The position numbers were made by a program, and so were the translations under genes. Under the pieces are notes generated by a model that worked only from the letters and a program-made list of their open reading frames with translations, was not told the DNA's origin and did not search any database. Shown one piece after another: positions 16,289 through 25,038 of a stretch of 51,525 nt of DNA (position 1 is the stretch's first letter; each line of letters begins with the position of its first letter). The stretch comes from an uncultured Tissierellia bacterium (lineage in GTDB: Bacteria; Bacillota; Clostridia; Tissierellales; Peptoniphilaceae), in contig CALAJY010000008.1 in assembly GCA_937923265.1 (NCBI GenBank), positions 1 to 51,525 on the forward strand, read 5' to 3'.

Positions 16289-18145
16289 CTATAAATAAAC
16301 TCGGTTTTCTGCCGGAATTGTTTCTTCCCCTCTGCGATGTGCCGTCACATAGAGAATTTGACGGTCCCTTCCCTCCCGTTGGAGGAAACACATTGCTCTT
16401 TCCGCTCGCAGGTCATCATAGTAGACAAAAGGATCATCAAGAATCAGGGGAAAATCCATGCGGGGGCGTAAGGTAAGCTGGAGGGCATATCGCAGAGCGA
16501 AATACGCTTCCTCCCTGGCTCCGCTGCTCAGCCGCTCCTCCTCTAACAGATCGCCTTCCTTCTCCTCGCACCGTAACTTCCAGTCTTTTCCCACAAAAAA
16601 ATTCTTTCTCGTTCCGGTAAGTTGTGCATAGATATCGCTGGTCAGTTGGTTGATGGAAGGGGACAACTGATTGCTATATCGGTCCTTCGCCTCCTCGAGG
16701 CATCGCTTCGCCAACTGCAGGGCCAGTAAATCTTTGTGATCCTCCCGGTAGAGGGATATCATGCGTTTCCGCTGCTCTTTCAAGAATTCGGAATTCCCTC
16801 TTCCCTGTGCACTCTGCTCCAAGCCGCTTTCCTTTTGCGCAAAGGCAATCTGCCGGCTCTCTTGGGTCTTGATCCATTCCTCGAGCTCCCTCTTCGAAAG
16901 GGAAACTTGTTGAAGCCGATGTTCGATTGCCTCATGCCCCTCTTGTAGTTTCCTCTCCTCTTGAGGCTTTGCCAAGGGCAATTTCTCTTTCCGGAAATTT
17001 GAAGTCTCCGCCTCGCCCTGCAACGAGGATAGCTCTCTCGCAAGGGCCTGCAAATTGGCTTTTTTTCTGCGGTCAAGGTTCATTTTCCGTATGATAAAAA
17101 AAAGATTCCCGATCGCAGAGAGGAGAAAAATGCCCATGAAGATCAGCATCATCTCCAAGTTCCTCCTCCATCCGAAGTAGAAACTGGTGAGCAAACTGAA
17201 AACACTGAAGACAAGGAGTGCAAGGATTCCCAGCAAAGAACTATTTTGTCCCTTCCAAATTTCCTGTTGCTTTTTAATCTGTAGAATCTTCTCTTTGTGA
17301 GCTATCTCCCGGTCGTTTGCTTCCTCGTTAGAGGGTTCCTGCGGTTCATGGAGCCTCCGAGACAGATCATTTTTTCGCTCCATGAGTCGGCCGAGCTCCA
17401 AGGTTAGATCGTCGAGTTTCTGCCGAGCTTGGATTAATTTTTCTTTCTCGATCTCTTTACTCGCGAAAAGCTCCTCGCTTTCCTTCCTATGAAGGTCCTC
17501 TGCCTGTCTCACTTCGAGAATCTCCTGATCCAGTTGCTGGATTTTCTTTTCCAACCGATCCAAGCGTCCCTTTTCCCCTCGACGATTTCGCAATTTTTTC
17601 TCCGCTTCGTCCAGCCGTCGATAAACATCGCTGTAGTTTGCATCTTCCGAAAAGTTTCCTTGTTGCAGGATTCGATCCTCTAAACTTGCAGCTCTCGACC
17701 TTTTCGGATCTTCGATTTTTCCTCCCTGAGGGCGAAAGAAAATGGTGTTCAAAAAACTGTTTTCATCCAAATCAAAGAAGTAGTGACCGGGACTCTCCGT
17801 CTTTGGCAAGAGAAGGCGCTCCTTCGAGGGGTTGCGGTAAAGGGTAATCCGGTCGGACTGCTGACTTTTTCCCAAGATTCGCTGCAACCGGTAGTCCTTC
17901 CCCTCATGATGGAATTCCACCCCGACCATCACTTGTTTTCCGTGTTCGCTATATTTTTTCCGCAAGTTTTTGCTGAGATCCTGTTCCCTTCCCGAATATC
18001 CATAAAAGGCCAAACGTAGGGCGGTCAACATGGTCGTTTTCCCCGATTCGTTGGGCCCGTAAATCCATTGAAAGCCGCTCCCCAGTTCCCAGGATTTTTG
18101 GGAAAAGGCAGCAAAATTCTTACAGAAAATCTTTTTTATCTCCAA
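16289..18145 (-). CDS. yhaN: YhaN-like SMC/SbcC-type ATPase with membrane segments in its coiled coil
   Basis: 618 residues from a TTG start at 18145, with GGAGG 6 bases upstream, overlapping the end of yhaO. Walker A is GPNESGKTT (30-38). Long coiled-coil arms (about 175-300 and 355-490) surround two adjacent hydrophobic segments (about 303-326 and 332-353) where SbcC/Rad50 has its zinc hook. The signature LSSGAREEAYFALRYA (539 on) and Walker B FPLILDDPF (565-573) follow. This layout is that of Bacillus YhaN, membrane-tethered partner of the nuclease YhaO. It is shorter than Bacillus YhaN (about 960). DNA-end processing or repair at the membrane is the family-based expectation. Confidence 0.85.
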   Translation of the reverse strand: MEIKKIFCKNFAAFSQKSWELGSGFQWIYGPNESGKTTMLTALRLAFYGYSGREQDLSKNLRKKYSEHGKQVMVGVEFHHEGKDYRLQRILGKSQQSDRITLYRNPSKERLLLPKTESPGHYFFDLDENSFLNTIFFRPQGGKIEDPKRSRAASLEDRILQQGNFSEDANYSDVYRRLDEAEKKLRNRRGEKGRLDRLEKKIQQLDQEILEVRQAEDLHRKESEELFASKEIEKEKLIQARQKLDDLTLELGRLMERKNDLSRRLHEPQEPSNEEANDREIAHKEKILQIKKQQEIWKGQNSSLLGILALLVFSVFSLLTSFYFGWRRNLEMMLIFMGIFLLSAIGNLFFIIRKMNLDRRKKANLQALARELSSLQGEAETSNFRKEKLPLAKPQEERKLQEGHEAIEHRLQQVSLSKRELEEWIKTQESRQIAFAQKESGLEQSAQGRGNSEFLKEQRKRMISLYREDHKDLLALQLAKRCLEEAKDRYSNQLSPSINQLTSDIYAQLTGTRKNFFVGKDWKLRCEEKEGDLLEEERLSSGAREEAYFALRYALQLTLRPRMDFPLILDDPFVYYDDLRAERAMCFLQREGRDRQILYVTAHRRGEETIPAENRVYL

Positions 18146-19301
18146 CGTCAACCTCCCTCCCCTGGAAAGCCTGCCATACCAATTCGAGCGCCCGTTTTGA
18201 GAGTTGGACCTCCTCTTCCTGCCTCCTCCGGAGGGCATGCTCCTGTTTCTGAAGGAGCAGATTCACAACCGCTCCCCGGATACTCTTCTCCTGCCGAATC
18301 GCATCCCAGGATACGGCAGGAAGGGACTCGTCCAAGAGCTCTAAATAGATGCCTTCCCCTGCGAAATGCGTTCTCAGATAATCCATGGGAAGTCCTTCTA
18401 CGAATGGGCTGGCCCCCTTCAAATGGAATCGGTAGGCATTTTGATTGCCCGCGACCAGCATGCTCTTCAGGCCTTGTTCCACTTTTTCGATCGAATCCAG
18501 GCCATCCAAATGCAGTTCTTTTTCTATAAACCGGAGCTTCGCCCAGGGCTTGAAGGTCAAGGAAAGCATCCCCTGTTGAACCCTGCCCAAATAGAATCCC
18601 TTCACGCCGGGTTCATCGAAGCCCGTTGGTGTCAAACAGCCGCTATAGGCATAACTGGTCCCGGATCTGCGCACGGGTTCACTTCTGCGATGAATATGGC
18701 CCAAAGCGACGTAATCAAAGTAAGCGGGAGGAAGTTTCGAAAGGTCCAGTGGATTATACACACTCTCCCCCTGTCCATGAACCAAGTCTGCATGGACCAG
18801 ATAGATTCGAAATATCCGGCGTGCGGATTGCCCGAATTTTTCCAATGAATTCTCCGGGAATGAGACCTGCTCTAAAAAGCTTACCGGCTGGTGTGGGCTG
18901 CGAAAGGCAGACCCGCAAACCTCCACCCCGCCATCAAGAAGCGAAAAGCAGGTGAAATCTTCCGTGAAAATGTGCACCGATTCCGGCCAGGGCCATATCT
19001 GATAGGGACTTCCCGGCAAATAGGGATCATGGTTTCCCGGAGCAATGAAGACCTGGGTGTGGGTCAACCGGGCCAAGCCCTGCAGAAGGGAGGCCCGAAT
19101 CGATTCCTCAAATCCCGCCTCCAAAAAATCTCCCGCAATCAGGAGAAGGTCAACTTTCTGATCCTGACAATACTCCAGAAGGCGGAGAAAATCTTCCAGA
19201 CTTTCCCGACTCAGGTCCCCTCCCAGCTTTCCGAGCCCCGGATGCGGACTCCCGAGATGAAGATCTGCGGTATGAACAAAGCGGATTGTGTCTTCCCCCA
19301 T
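18120..19301 (-). CDS. yhaO: YhaO/SbcD-like metallophosphoesterase (DNA exonuclease)
   Basis: 393 residues of the Mre11/SbcD phosphoesterase family: ADLHLG (D13, H15), AGDFLE (D58), PGNHDPY (N91, H92), a VHAD and a GHIHRRS motif supply the two-metal site. The usual GDxxD reads GDFLE, a conservative change. It cleaves DNA in concert with the ATPase encoded immediately downstream, whose start overlaps its last 26 bases. It starts 4 bases after the DUF1538 gene. Confidence 0.88.
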   Translation of the reverse strand: MGEDTIRFVHTADLHLGSPHPGLGKLGGDLSRESLEDFLRLLEYCQDQKVDLLLIAGDFLEAGFEESIRASLLQGLARLTHTQVFIAPGNHDPYLPGSPYQIWPWPESVHIFTEDFTCFSLLDGGVEVCGSAFRSPHQPVSFLEQVSFPENSLEKFGQSARRIFRIYLVHADLVHGQGESVYNPLDLSKLPPAYFDYVALGHIHRRSEPVRRSGTSYAYSGCLTPTGFDEPGVKGFYLGRVQQGMLSLTFKPWAKLRFIEKELHLDGLDSIEKVEQGLKSMLVAGNQNAYRFHLKGASPFVEGLPMDYLRTHFAGEGIYLELLDESLPAVSWDAIRQEKSIRGAVVNLLLQKQEHALRRRQEEEVQLSKRALELVWQAFQGREVDVGDKKDFL

Positions 19302-19305
19302 CGCC

Positions 19306-21159
19306 CTACTCCTTCTCTCCGATTTGATCCTGAGTGGATCCCGCCGTTTCCAGGCCTGCGGAAGACTCTGCCGGAATCACATAGAGAGAAAGCAGTTGCT
19401 TGCCAAGCTTCTCCCAGAGTTTTTGGCAGAAGGCATCCGTCCCTTCGGACCTTAAGAGGAACCAGATCACATCCCGCTCCGGATCAAAATCCAGCGTGTA
19501 CTTGGCCCAGGACCGTCCCCGTTCGTCTCTGGCGTGAAGAACCGTTGCCCCATAGGCTCCTATCTCTCGCGCCTGCTCGATGACGGGGCCCGCCGTTCCA
19601 TGGTCAATGGTGATCACCACCAGGTCCCGGTGCTCCTCCGTCTCCCTGACAGGCTCCAAGAGGGCCTCCATGGGCACGCCCTGCTTCTCTTCTCCCGGAA
19701 TCCGCCGTTTCTGCTTCCTTTTATACAGAGCACCGAGAATCATGATTGACAGCACCGGGGTCATGGCGATCAGGGCAATCACCCCAAAGCCGTCCCGAAG
19801 CACGTCCGCCGTAGGCCACTCCCCGGCAATCCCCTGCGTAAAGGCAAGGACAAAGGTAGCCGCCATGGGCCCGGATGCCACTCCACCCGCATCGTAAGCG
19901 ATCCCCACAAAGAGGTCTTCCACATAAAAGGAAAGGAGAATGGCCAGCAAAAAGCCCGGCAGAAGAAAATACCAGAGTTCTATTTCCGGAATGGTAATCC
20001 GGAGCATGGACAGGGCCAGGGCTACGCCTACCCCGATGGAAAGAGTTAACCGAATCATATGGGCCGGGATATGGCCTGCGGTCACATCTTCCACGCTTTC
20101 TCCCAACACGTGCACGGCGGGCTCTGCGGCCACCACGATGAAACCGAGAAGAAAGCCACTCACGATAAGGAAGCCACTGTAGTCCCGACTTAATCCCTGT
20201 CCCAGCAGGCGTCCCATCTCCATGAAGCCGGTGTTCGCTCCCAGGAGAAAAAGGGTGAGTCCCAGCAGGGTGTAAATCAAGCCTCGACTGATGCCAAGCA
20301 GTTCCCTCTTTCCCAGCTTAAAGCGCAGCGCATTCAGCAGGTAAAAGAGAAGAGCCAGAGGGGCCAGTGCCAACAGGGATTCCTTCAGCGTGGGCATAAA
20401 ACCCGCCAAAAAAGGCTCCCCAATCCCCTGCACGGCGGCGATATTCTGCGCCTCGCCCTGAATCTGTCCCTGCCCCGTGACGATGGAAAGCAGGGCAACC
20501 GCTAATATGGGCCCGGAGCTCATGATCCCAACCAAACCAAAAGAGTCATCTTCCGCCCGACCGCCCTTGATATTGGAGAGGCTGAGGGACAGGGCCAAGA
20601 TGAAGGGCGTTGTCAGGGCCCCGGTGGTTGCTCCGGAGGCATCAAAAGCGATGGCAAGAAATTCAGAAGACGTGAAGATGCCCAGAACCGCAATCAGGCC
20701 ATAAACGAGGGCCATCATGATCCGAAGGCTTTTTGAAAAGAGGATGCGAAGGGCGCCCAGGGCAATCATGAGACCAACTCCCGCAGAGATGATGATCACA
20801 AGAAAGCGAGCCTGCAGGGCCCCTCCGGAGGCATCCTGAATCTGCTCCCCCAAAATGAGGAGGTCTGGCTCCGCAATGGTTATCAGGAAGCCCAAAAGAA
20901 AGGCGAAGAGAAGGGCAAAAATCAGCTTGCCGGAATGTGCGACCACCTGTGCCATGTGAGCCCCTATGGGTTCCATGCTCTGGTCAACTCCCCAAAGAAA
21001 GACTGCCAGTCCCAAAAAGAGCAGGGCGGCACCCAATAGGAAGCGAAGTATCACAGCCTGTTCCACCGGTACAAAAATGAGCGTCATCAGGATGACATAA
21101 ATGACCACGGGGAGGAGAGATTGGGAAACTTCTTTTAATTTCGCTTGCAGTGCATTCAT
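19306..21159 (-). CDS. DUF1538 membrane protein with C-terminal PII-like domain
   Basis: 617 residues. Two homologous multi-helix blocks (about 10-235 and 280-480), each with the DUF1538 hallmarks AEPDLLILGEQIQDASGG or AEPAVHVLGESVEDVTAG and a FDASGATTGALTTPF or YDAGGVASGPMAATF segment, form an inverted-looking transporter-like repeat. A hydrophilic tail (about 505-600, starting HRDLVVITIDHG) has the beta-alpha-beta pattern of PII signal proteins. Transported substrate is unknown to me; the fused PII tail suggests control by a nucleotide or small anion. It begins directly after the tandem-PII gene, with no gap. Confidence 0.85.
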   Translation of the reverse strand: MNALQAKLKEVSQSLLPVVIYVILMTLIFVPVEQAVILRFLLGAALLFLGLAVFLWGVDQSMEPIGAHMAQVVAHSGKLIFALLFAFLLGFLITIAEPDLLILGEQIQDASGGALQARFLVIIISAGVGLMIALGALRILFSKSLRIMMALVYGLIAVLGIFTSSEFLAIAFDASGATTGALTTPFILALSLSLSNIKGGRAEDDSFGLVGIMSSGPILAVALLSIVTGQGQIQGEAQNIAAVQGIGEPFLAGFMPTLKESLLALAPLALLFYLLNALRFKLGKRELLGISRGLIYTLLGLTLFLLGANTGFMEMGRLLGQGLSRDYSGFLIVSGFLLGFIVVAAEPAVHVLGESVEDVTAGHIPAHMIRLTLSIGVGVALALSMLRITIPEIELWYFLLPGFLLAILLSFYVEDLFVGIAYDAGGVASGPMAATFVLAFTQGIAGEWPTADVLRDGFGVIALIAMTPVLSIMILGALYKRKQKRRIPGEEKQGVPMEALLEPVRETEEHRDLVVITIDHGTAGPVIEQAREIGAYGATVLHARDERGRSWAKYTLDFDPERDVIWFLLRSEGTDAFCQKLWEKLGKQLLSLYVIPAESSAGLETAGSTQDQIGEKE

Positions 21160-21810
21160 CTAGTCCTCCCTTCCCTGATACAGGCCCGTCTGGTGCGTCA
21201 CGGGGAGGACGAAAAGAATCCCATTGCCGGGGGAATCCAGGGAGAGCCCGCGGATCAAACGCTCCCTGACGGAAGCAATCTGCTCCCGTCGCATCAGCAT
21301 GAGGACGATATCCTTCTCGGGTTCAATTTTAATGGGGAATATCGTCCCCGCGGGAACTCCCGCTCCTCGCCCGTGAAGAATGGTTCCCCCCACCGGTTGC
21401 ACCCGGTTGGCGAGGTCGATGCAATCCCGGCTTTTTCCGTGATCCACGATCACAAGCATGCAGTGATATTCCAATTGGGAGGAATCCAACCGCCGGTTGT
21501 CGGGAATCTGTCGCTGTTCTTCAAAACGGCTGAGGGGAAGCGTGAACGCAATCCCTCGATTCTTCTTGTTGAGGCGAAATTCCTCCTTGAGCAGTTCATG
21601 AATCGGCAACAGGGAATCCTCCCCGACCACACAGAGAATGACCTCTTTTTGGGTTTCATCCAGGCCGAAAAAGGCCAAGACGCGATTCCGTACGGTCCCC
21701 TCACCCAGCATGACCAGGCCGTCATGAATTCCGAAGGGGCGTAATTCCGTCAAAATTTTTTCTGCCCGTCCTCGATTGACGATGACGATGCATAGACTAT
21801 TTCGTTTCAT
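21160..21810 (-). CDS. Tandem PII-like regulatory protein
   Basis: 216 residues made of two PII-like halves: 1-115 (SLCIVIVNRGRAEKILTEL) and 118-216 (LVIVDHGKSRDCIDLANRV, ILHGRGAG). The second half resembles the tail of the adjacent DUF1538 protein. PII proteins are trimers of ferredoxin-like subunits that bind nucleotides and gate transporters; two halves in one chain would give a pseudo-symmetric assembly. I chose the ATG at 21810 (GGGAGGG just upstream) over one 12 bases earlier. It overlaps the upstream gene by 14 bases and abuts the DUF1538 gene, so it likely controls that transporter. Confidence 0.8.
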   Translation of the reverse strand: MKRNSLCIVIVNRGRAEKILTELRPFGIHDGLVMLGEGTVRNRVLAFFGLDETQKEVILCVVGEDSLLPIHELLKEEFRLNKKNRGIAFTLPLSRFEEQRQIPDNRRLDSSQLEYHCMLVIVDHGKSRDCIDLANRVQPVGGTILHGRGAGVPAGTIFPIKIEPEKDIVLMLMRREQIASVRERLIRGLSLDSPGNGILFVLPVTHQTGLYQGRED

Positions 21811-24412
21811 GGTCCCTCCCATCCAAAATTTTTTGTGTTAATTGATCCGGACCGGTTTGTTTTGCCTGTGCCCGACTTCCCTCGATCCGGCTTCTGACTA
21901 ACTTATAAAAGTCATGGGCGGAATAGACCACCGCCCCTTCCTTGCGTACAATCAGCTGCTCTCCTCCATCGGAGCTTGCAACGATAACATTATAGTGTCC
22001 CCGGGACCGGTGGCTGAAGCGCTGAATATAGTGGTCTGCCGTCTCTGCCTCTGCGGTATACACCACATGAACCGGACCGTGGTCTTCCCCATGCTCCCCA
22101 TCTTTCACGCGATAGGCATCAAAGACCACGATAATCTCTTCGTCACAGAGGGCATCATAATGTATCATCTCCTCGATAAAGTGACTTCGTGCATTCCCCA
22201 GGTTTTCCCGGACTTCTTCCCGATAACCCGACCAGGCATGGAGGAGGTTATAACCGTCCACCAAAAGAAAGGTCTTTTCTCCGCTCTTCCAAACCCGACT
22301 GTGCCCCACATAATCATCGTTTTTCTTTTCCTTGGGCTTCTTCTTATGGGGATTTCGGTTTGCAAAAAATGTCTGCCGAAAAATTCGATCGATTTCGTCC
22401 TGCCCCACCGTCCAGCGGGTTTCCTTGACCGAGCGCACTTTCTCCTCCGCCTCCTCTTCCGGGGAATCATCCTCCTTCTCTTGCAAGGAGAGAGGTCGAC
22501 AGTGGGCATACCGGTCCACCTCGTACCAGGGGACTCCAAAACCTGCGCCATGGCTGCAAAAAATCGATCCCGGCGGGTAGGTCCGATCCTTTTCTGCTTG
22601 GTAGTCACTTTGTGCCAGATAGCCTTCCTGGTCCTCCATCGGCTCATAGCCCGAGAACTCCAGATGGGGTTCCAAGCCCTGCTTCTGTGCCCGGTCCAGA
22701 AAATATGGCCCCAGCTGGGCAAGCGGTCCTCTTCCCTCCACTTCTTGCACCGGTGGATTTCCATGGCCCAGGCCCCTGCTCTTGGGCTCCATACAGCCAT
22801 ATTGGGTGAGTTCCTGAAGAAGACGACCCAGATGCGTGACCTCCACCTGCAACCGAAAGGCCACAAATGGCTCCAAAACCCGGCCCGGGGCCCGCATGAG
22901 GCCGTTTCGAATGGCCCGCCGACAGGCTTCCGCCATATCTCCACCCGAAGTATGGGGACCGCTCGCTCCATTCACGAGCACAAAATGCAGATCGGTCAGG
23001 GATTGTCCGGCTAAAACGCCCGGAACGTCCTCCCGGAGACAGATTTCCCGAATCTTCTCCTGGTCACTGTGGCTCAGGATTTCCTCGGAAAGCCGGCTGG
23101 AAAAGCGTTTCCCGCTTCGTCTCTCTCCCGGCTCCAGATACAAGTGGACCTCTGCATAGTGGCGAAGAGGTTCATAGTGGCCGATGCCAAGAGCCGGCGC
23201 CAGGATGGTTTCCTTCCTCTCCACCGGCATGAAACTGAATTGAACGGAAAGACCTTCCCTCTGAAAGGCATCTTGCAGAACCTCCAACCGCAGGGGTCCC
23301 ATCACCGCCAGGGTCATTCGAGCGGGATTCTGCCGGATTTGCGGCAGGAGTTCCGGAAACTCTTCCGCCTTTTGCAGGAGTAATTTCTGACAGTGTGCCA
23401 GGTCCTCCTCTCCCGGATTTTCCAAAACAAGTTCGTAGCGAAACAGGGGATGAAGCTGAGATTTTAGGCTCTCGCTCTCTCCCAGGCCCTGCCCGGCCTG
23501 CAGGGATGTGGGCCCGATGAGACAGACCACATCGCCCGCCCCTGCCCGTTGACAAGTCTCATAGGTCTCTCCATTGTATCGACGAAGCTCATGAACCTTT
23601 TCTCCTGTCAAAACCTCCTTGTTCGAGAGGCTTCCGGTGAAAATCCGAAGGTGACTTTTCTTTTGCCCCTCCGACCAATCCACCTGATACACATACGCAG
23701 AAAAGTCACTTGGCTCCCCGGGCTTCTTGCCGGGTCCCAAGGTCTCTAAGGTGTCAAGCAAAAGAGAAATGCCCTTCTCATAGAGGGCCGATCCGAAGAT
23801 ACAGGGAAGCCACCTTCCCTGTTGAAATTCCTTCCTCGCATCGATAGGAGTGAGCTTGCCTCGGTCCAAAAATCGAGTGAGGAGCTCTTCCGAGAGCAGG
23901 GCAAGCTGTTCCGCCTGCGTCTCCTCGGAATCCTGGAGGAAAACCGGAGAATCGCCGAGGGCGTGCTCGAGATCTTTTTTTAGATCCTCCTTCTCAATCC
24001 CCACCTGGTCCATCTTATTCACGAAGAGAATACAGGGAATCCCATGGGTCTTTAATAATTGAAGAAGAAATTCTTCCCGACCGGCGAAGCCCTTCTTCCC
24101 GGAGAGGATCAAAACGGCGACATCCATGGCAGGGAGGCTTCGTTCCATTTCCGGCGAAAAGTCATCATGACCCGGGGTATCCAGGAGAATCCATTCCCGA
24201 TCATGGCGAAGGAAACGACCGATTTTCGAGCGAATGGTGATGCCTCTCTTTTTTTCCATGTCTCCCGTGTCTAAAAAGGCATCCCCGTGATCCACCCGTC
24301 CCAATTCGGAGATGAGGCCGTTGGCTCGGAAAATCGCCTCCGCCAACGTCGTTTTGCCAGAGTCCACATGGGCCAATAGACCAATGCATAAAGGCCTTTT
24401 TGCTTCTGTCAC
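21797..24412 (-). CDS. TetM/EF-G-like ribosomal GTPase fused to a Rae1/YacP-type NYN nuclease
   Basis: 871 residues from a GTG start with GAGGAGG upstream. The GTPase half follows TetM closely: P-loop AHVDSGKT (14-21), RGIT (56-59), DTPGH (78-82), NKMD (132-135), then EF-G-like domains ending with a GSIFCSHGAGFGVPW segment. A charged linker (about 630-700) leads to a NYN/PIN domain (711-845) matching Bacillus YacP (Rae1): FLLVDGYN (D719), IVVFDAY (D765), VVYTAEAETAD (E790, D793) and VASSD (D815). TetM proteins enter the ribosomal A site; Rae1 cuts mRNA in the A site. The fusion therefore looks like a GTP-driven ribosome-directed endonuclease. Tetracycline resistance is not implied. Confidence 0.88.
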   Translation of the reverse strand: MTEAKRPLCIGLLAHVDSGKTTLAEAIFRANGLISELGRVDHGDAFLDTGDMEKKRGITIRSKIGRFLRHDREWILLDTPGHDDFSPEMERSLPAMDVAVLILSGKKGFAGREEFLLQLLKTHGIPCILFVNKMDQVGIEKEDLKKDLEHALGDSPVFLQDSEETQAEQLALLSEELLTRFLDRGKLTPIDARKEFQQGRWLPCIFGSALYEKGISLLLDTLETLGPGKKPGEPSDFSAYVYQVDWSEGQKKSHLRIFTGSLSNKEVLTGEKVHELRRYNGETYETCQRAGAGDVVCLIGPTSLQAGQGLGESESLKSQLHPLFRYELVLENPGEEDLAHCQKLLLQKAEEFPELLPQIRQNPARMTLAVMGPLRLEVLQDAFQREGLSVQFSFMPVERKETILAPALGIGHYEPLRHYAEVHLYLEPGERRSGKRFSSRLSEEILSHSDQEKIREICLREDVPGVLAGQSLTDLHFVLVNGASGPHTSGGDMAEACRRAIRNGLMRAPGRVLEPFVAFRLQVEVTHLGRLLQELTQYGCMEPKSRGLGHGNPPVQEVEGRGPLAQLGPYFLDRAQKQGLEPHLEFSGYEPMEDQEGYLAQSDYQAEKDRTYPPGSIFCSHGAGFGVPWYEVDRYAHCRPLSLQEKEDDSPEEEAEEKVRSVKETRWTVGQDEIDRIFRQTFFANRNPHKKKPKEKKNDDYVGHSRVWKSGEKTFLLVDGYNLLHAWSGYREEVRENLGNARSHFIEEMIHYDALCDEEIIVVFDAYRVKDGEHGEDHGPVHVVYTAEAETADHYIQRFSHRSRGHYNVIVASSDGGEQLIVRKEGAVVYSAHDFYKLVRSRIEGSRAQAKQTGPDQLTQKILDGRDHETK

Positions 24413-24426
24413 GGCTTCCTCCTCTC

Positions 24427-24455
24427 TTGCACCATTCTTTCCGCTGGGTTAGGAT
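24427..24455 (+). promoter_or_regulatory. Predicted trmL promoter
   Basis: TTGCAC (24427-24432), a 17-base spacer and TAGGAT (24450-24455), 29 bases before the trmL start, in the short divergent gap with the GTPase-nuclease gene. Confidence 0.5.
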
Positions 24456-24484
24456 AAGGACGAGAAACAAGAGAAGGAGCAAGC

Positions 24485-24970
24485 ATGGAAAATTCAAACA
24501 TCGTGGTTCTTGTCGAACCGGAAATTCCTTACAACACGGGCAACATTGCCCGAACTTGCGTGATTACCAATACGCCCCTGCACCTGGTTCGTCCTTTTGG
24601 GTTTCAACTTACAGACCATTATATCAAACGTGCGGGAATGGATTACTGGGACCAGGTAAATTTAAAAATCTGGGACAGTTTAGACGCTTTCATTCCCTTT
24701 ATGGAAGAGAAGGCGAAAGAGGGCAGCCAAATTGTTTATGCAACCACGAAAGCAAAGCAAAGCACGGGAGATTTGAAAGTAACCGGCCCCACCATCCTCC
24801 TGTTTGGCAAGGAATCTGCGGGCCTCCCCGAACCCTTCCTTTTTCAACATCCGGAGCGCTGCTATCGAATCCCCATGGACGACAAACAGCGGTCCCTAAA
24901 CCTTTCGAATTCGCAGGCGATCTTGCTCTATGAGGTGCTTCGCCAGCAGGGATTCCCCGGTCTGCGATAA
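24485..24970 (+). CDS. trmL: tRNA (cytidine/uridine-34 2'-O) methyltransferase TrmL (SPOUT family)
   Basis: 161 residues, normal for TrmL/YibK, which methylates the wobble ribose of certain leucine tRNAs with S-adenosylmethionine. Seen: VVLVEPEIPYNTGNIAR (motif 1), LLFGKESAGLP (motif 2) and IPMDDKQRSLNLSNSQAI (motif 3), which form the trefoil knot. Divergent from the ribosomal GTPase-nuclease gene and followed by its own terminator. Confidence 0.94.
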   Translation: MENSNIVVLVEPEIPYNTGNIARTCVITNTPLHLVRPFGFQLTDHYIKRAGMDYWDQVNLKIWDSLDAFIPFMEEKAKEGSQIVYATTKAKQSTGDLKVTGPTILLFGKESAGLPEPFLFQHPERCYRIPMDDKQRSLNLSNSQAILLYEVLRQQGFPGLR

Positions 24971-24980
24971 CCAAAATAAA

Positions 24981-25011
24981 AAAAGACCGGACCCATGGGT
25001 CCGGTCTTTTC
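24981..25011. terminator. Perfect-palindrome terminator after trmL
   Basis: A 30-base perfect palindrome, AAAAGACCGGACCC followed by its reverse complement, ending in a T-run on both strands. It can end trmL (plus) and the phd transcript (minus). Confidence 0.92.
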
Positions 25012-25038
25012 TCTTTCGCTGTCACGCAGACAACCTTG

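Noticed and set aside
18120..19301. Inactive SbcD because motif II reads GDFLE rather than GDxxD
   Set aside because: The first aspartate and all other metal ligands are present and glutamate is a conservative replacement, so loss of activity is not supported.
21797..24412. Tetracycline-resistance gene tet(M)
   Set aside because: The similarity is to the GTPase class; the gene sits in a chromosomal operon, carries a nuclease domain and shows no sign of mobile context.
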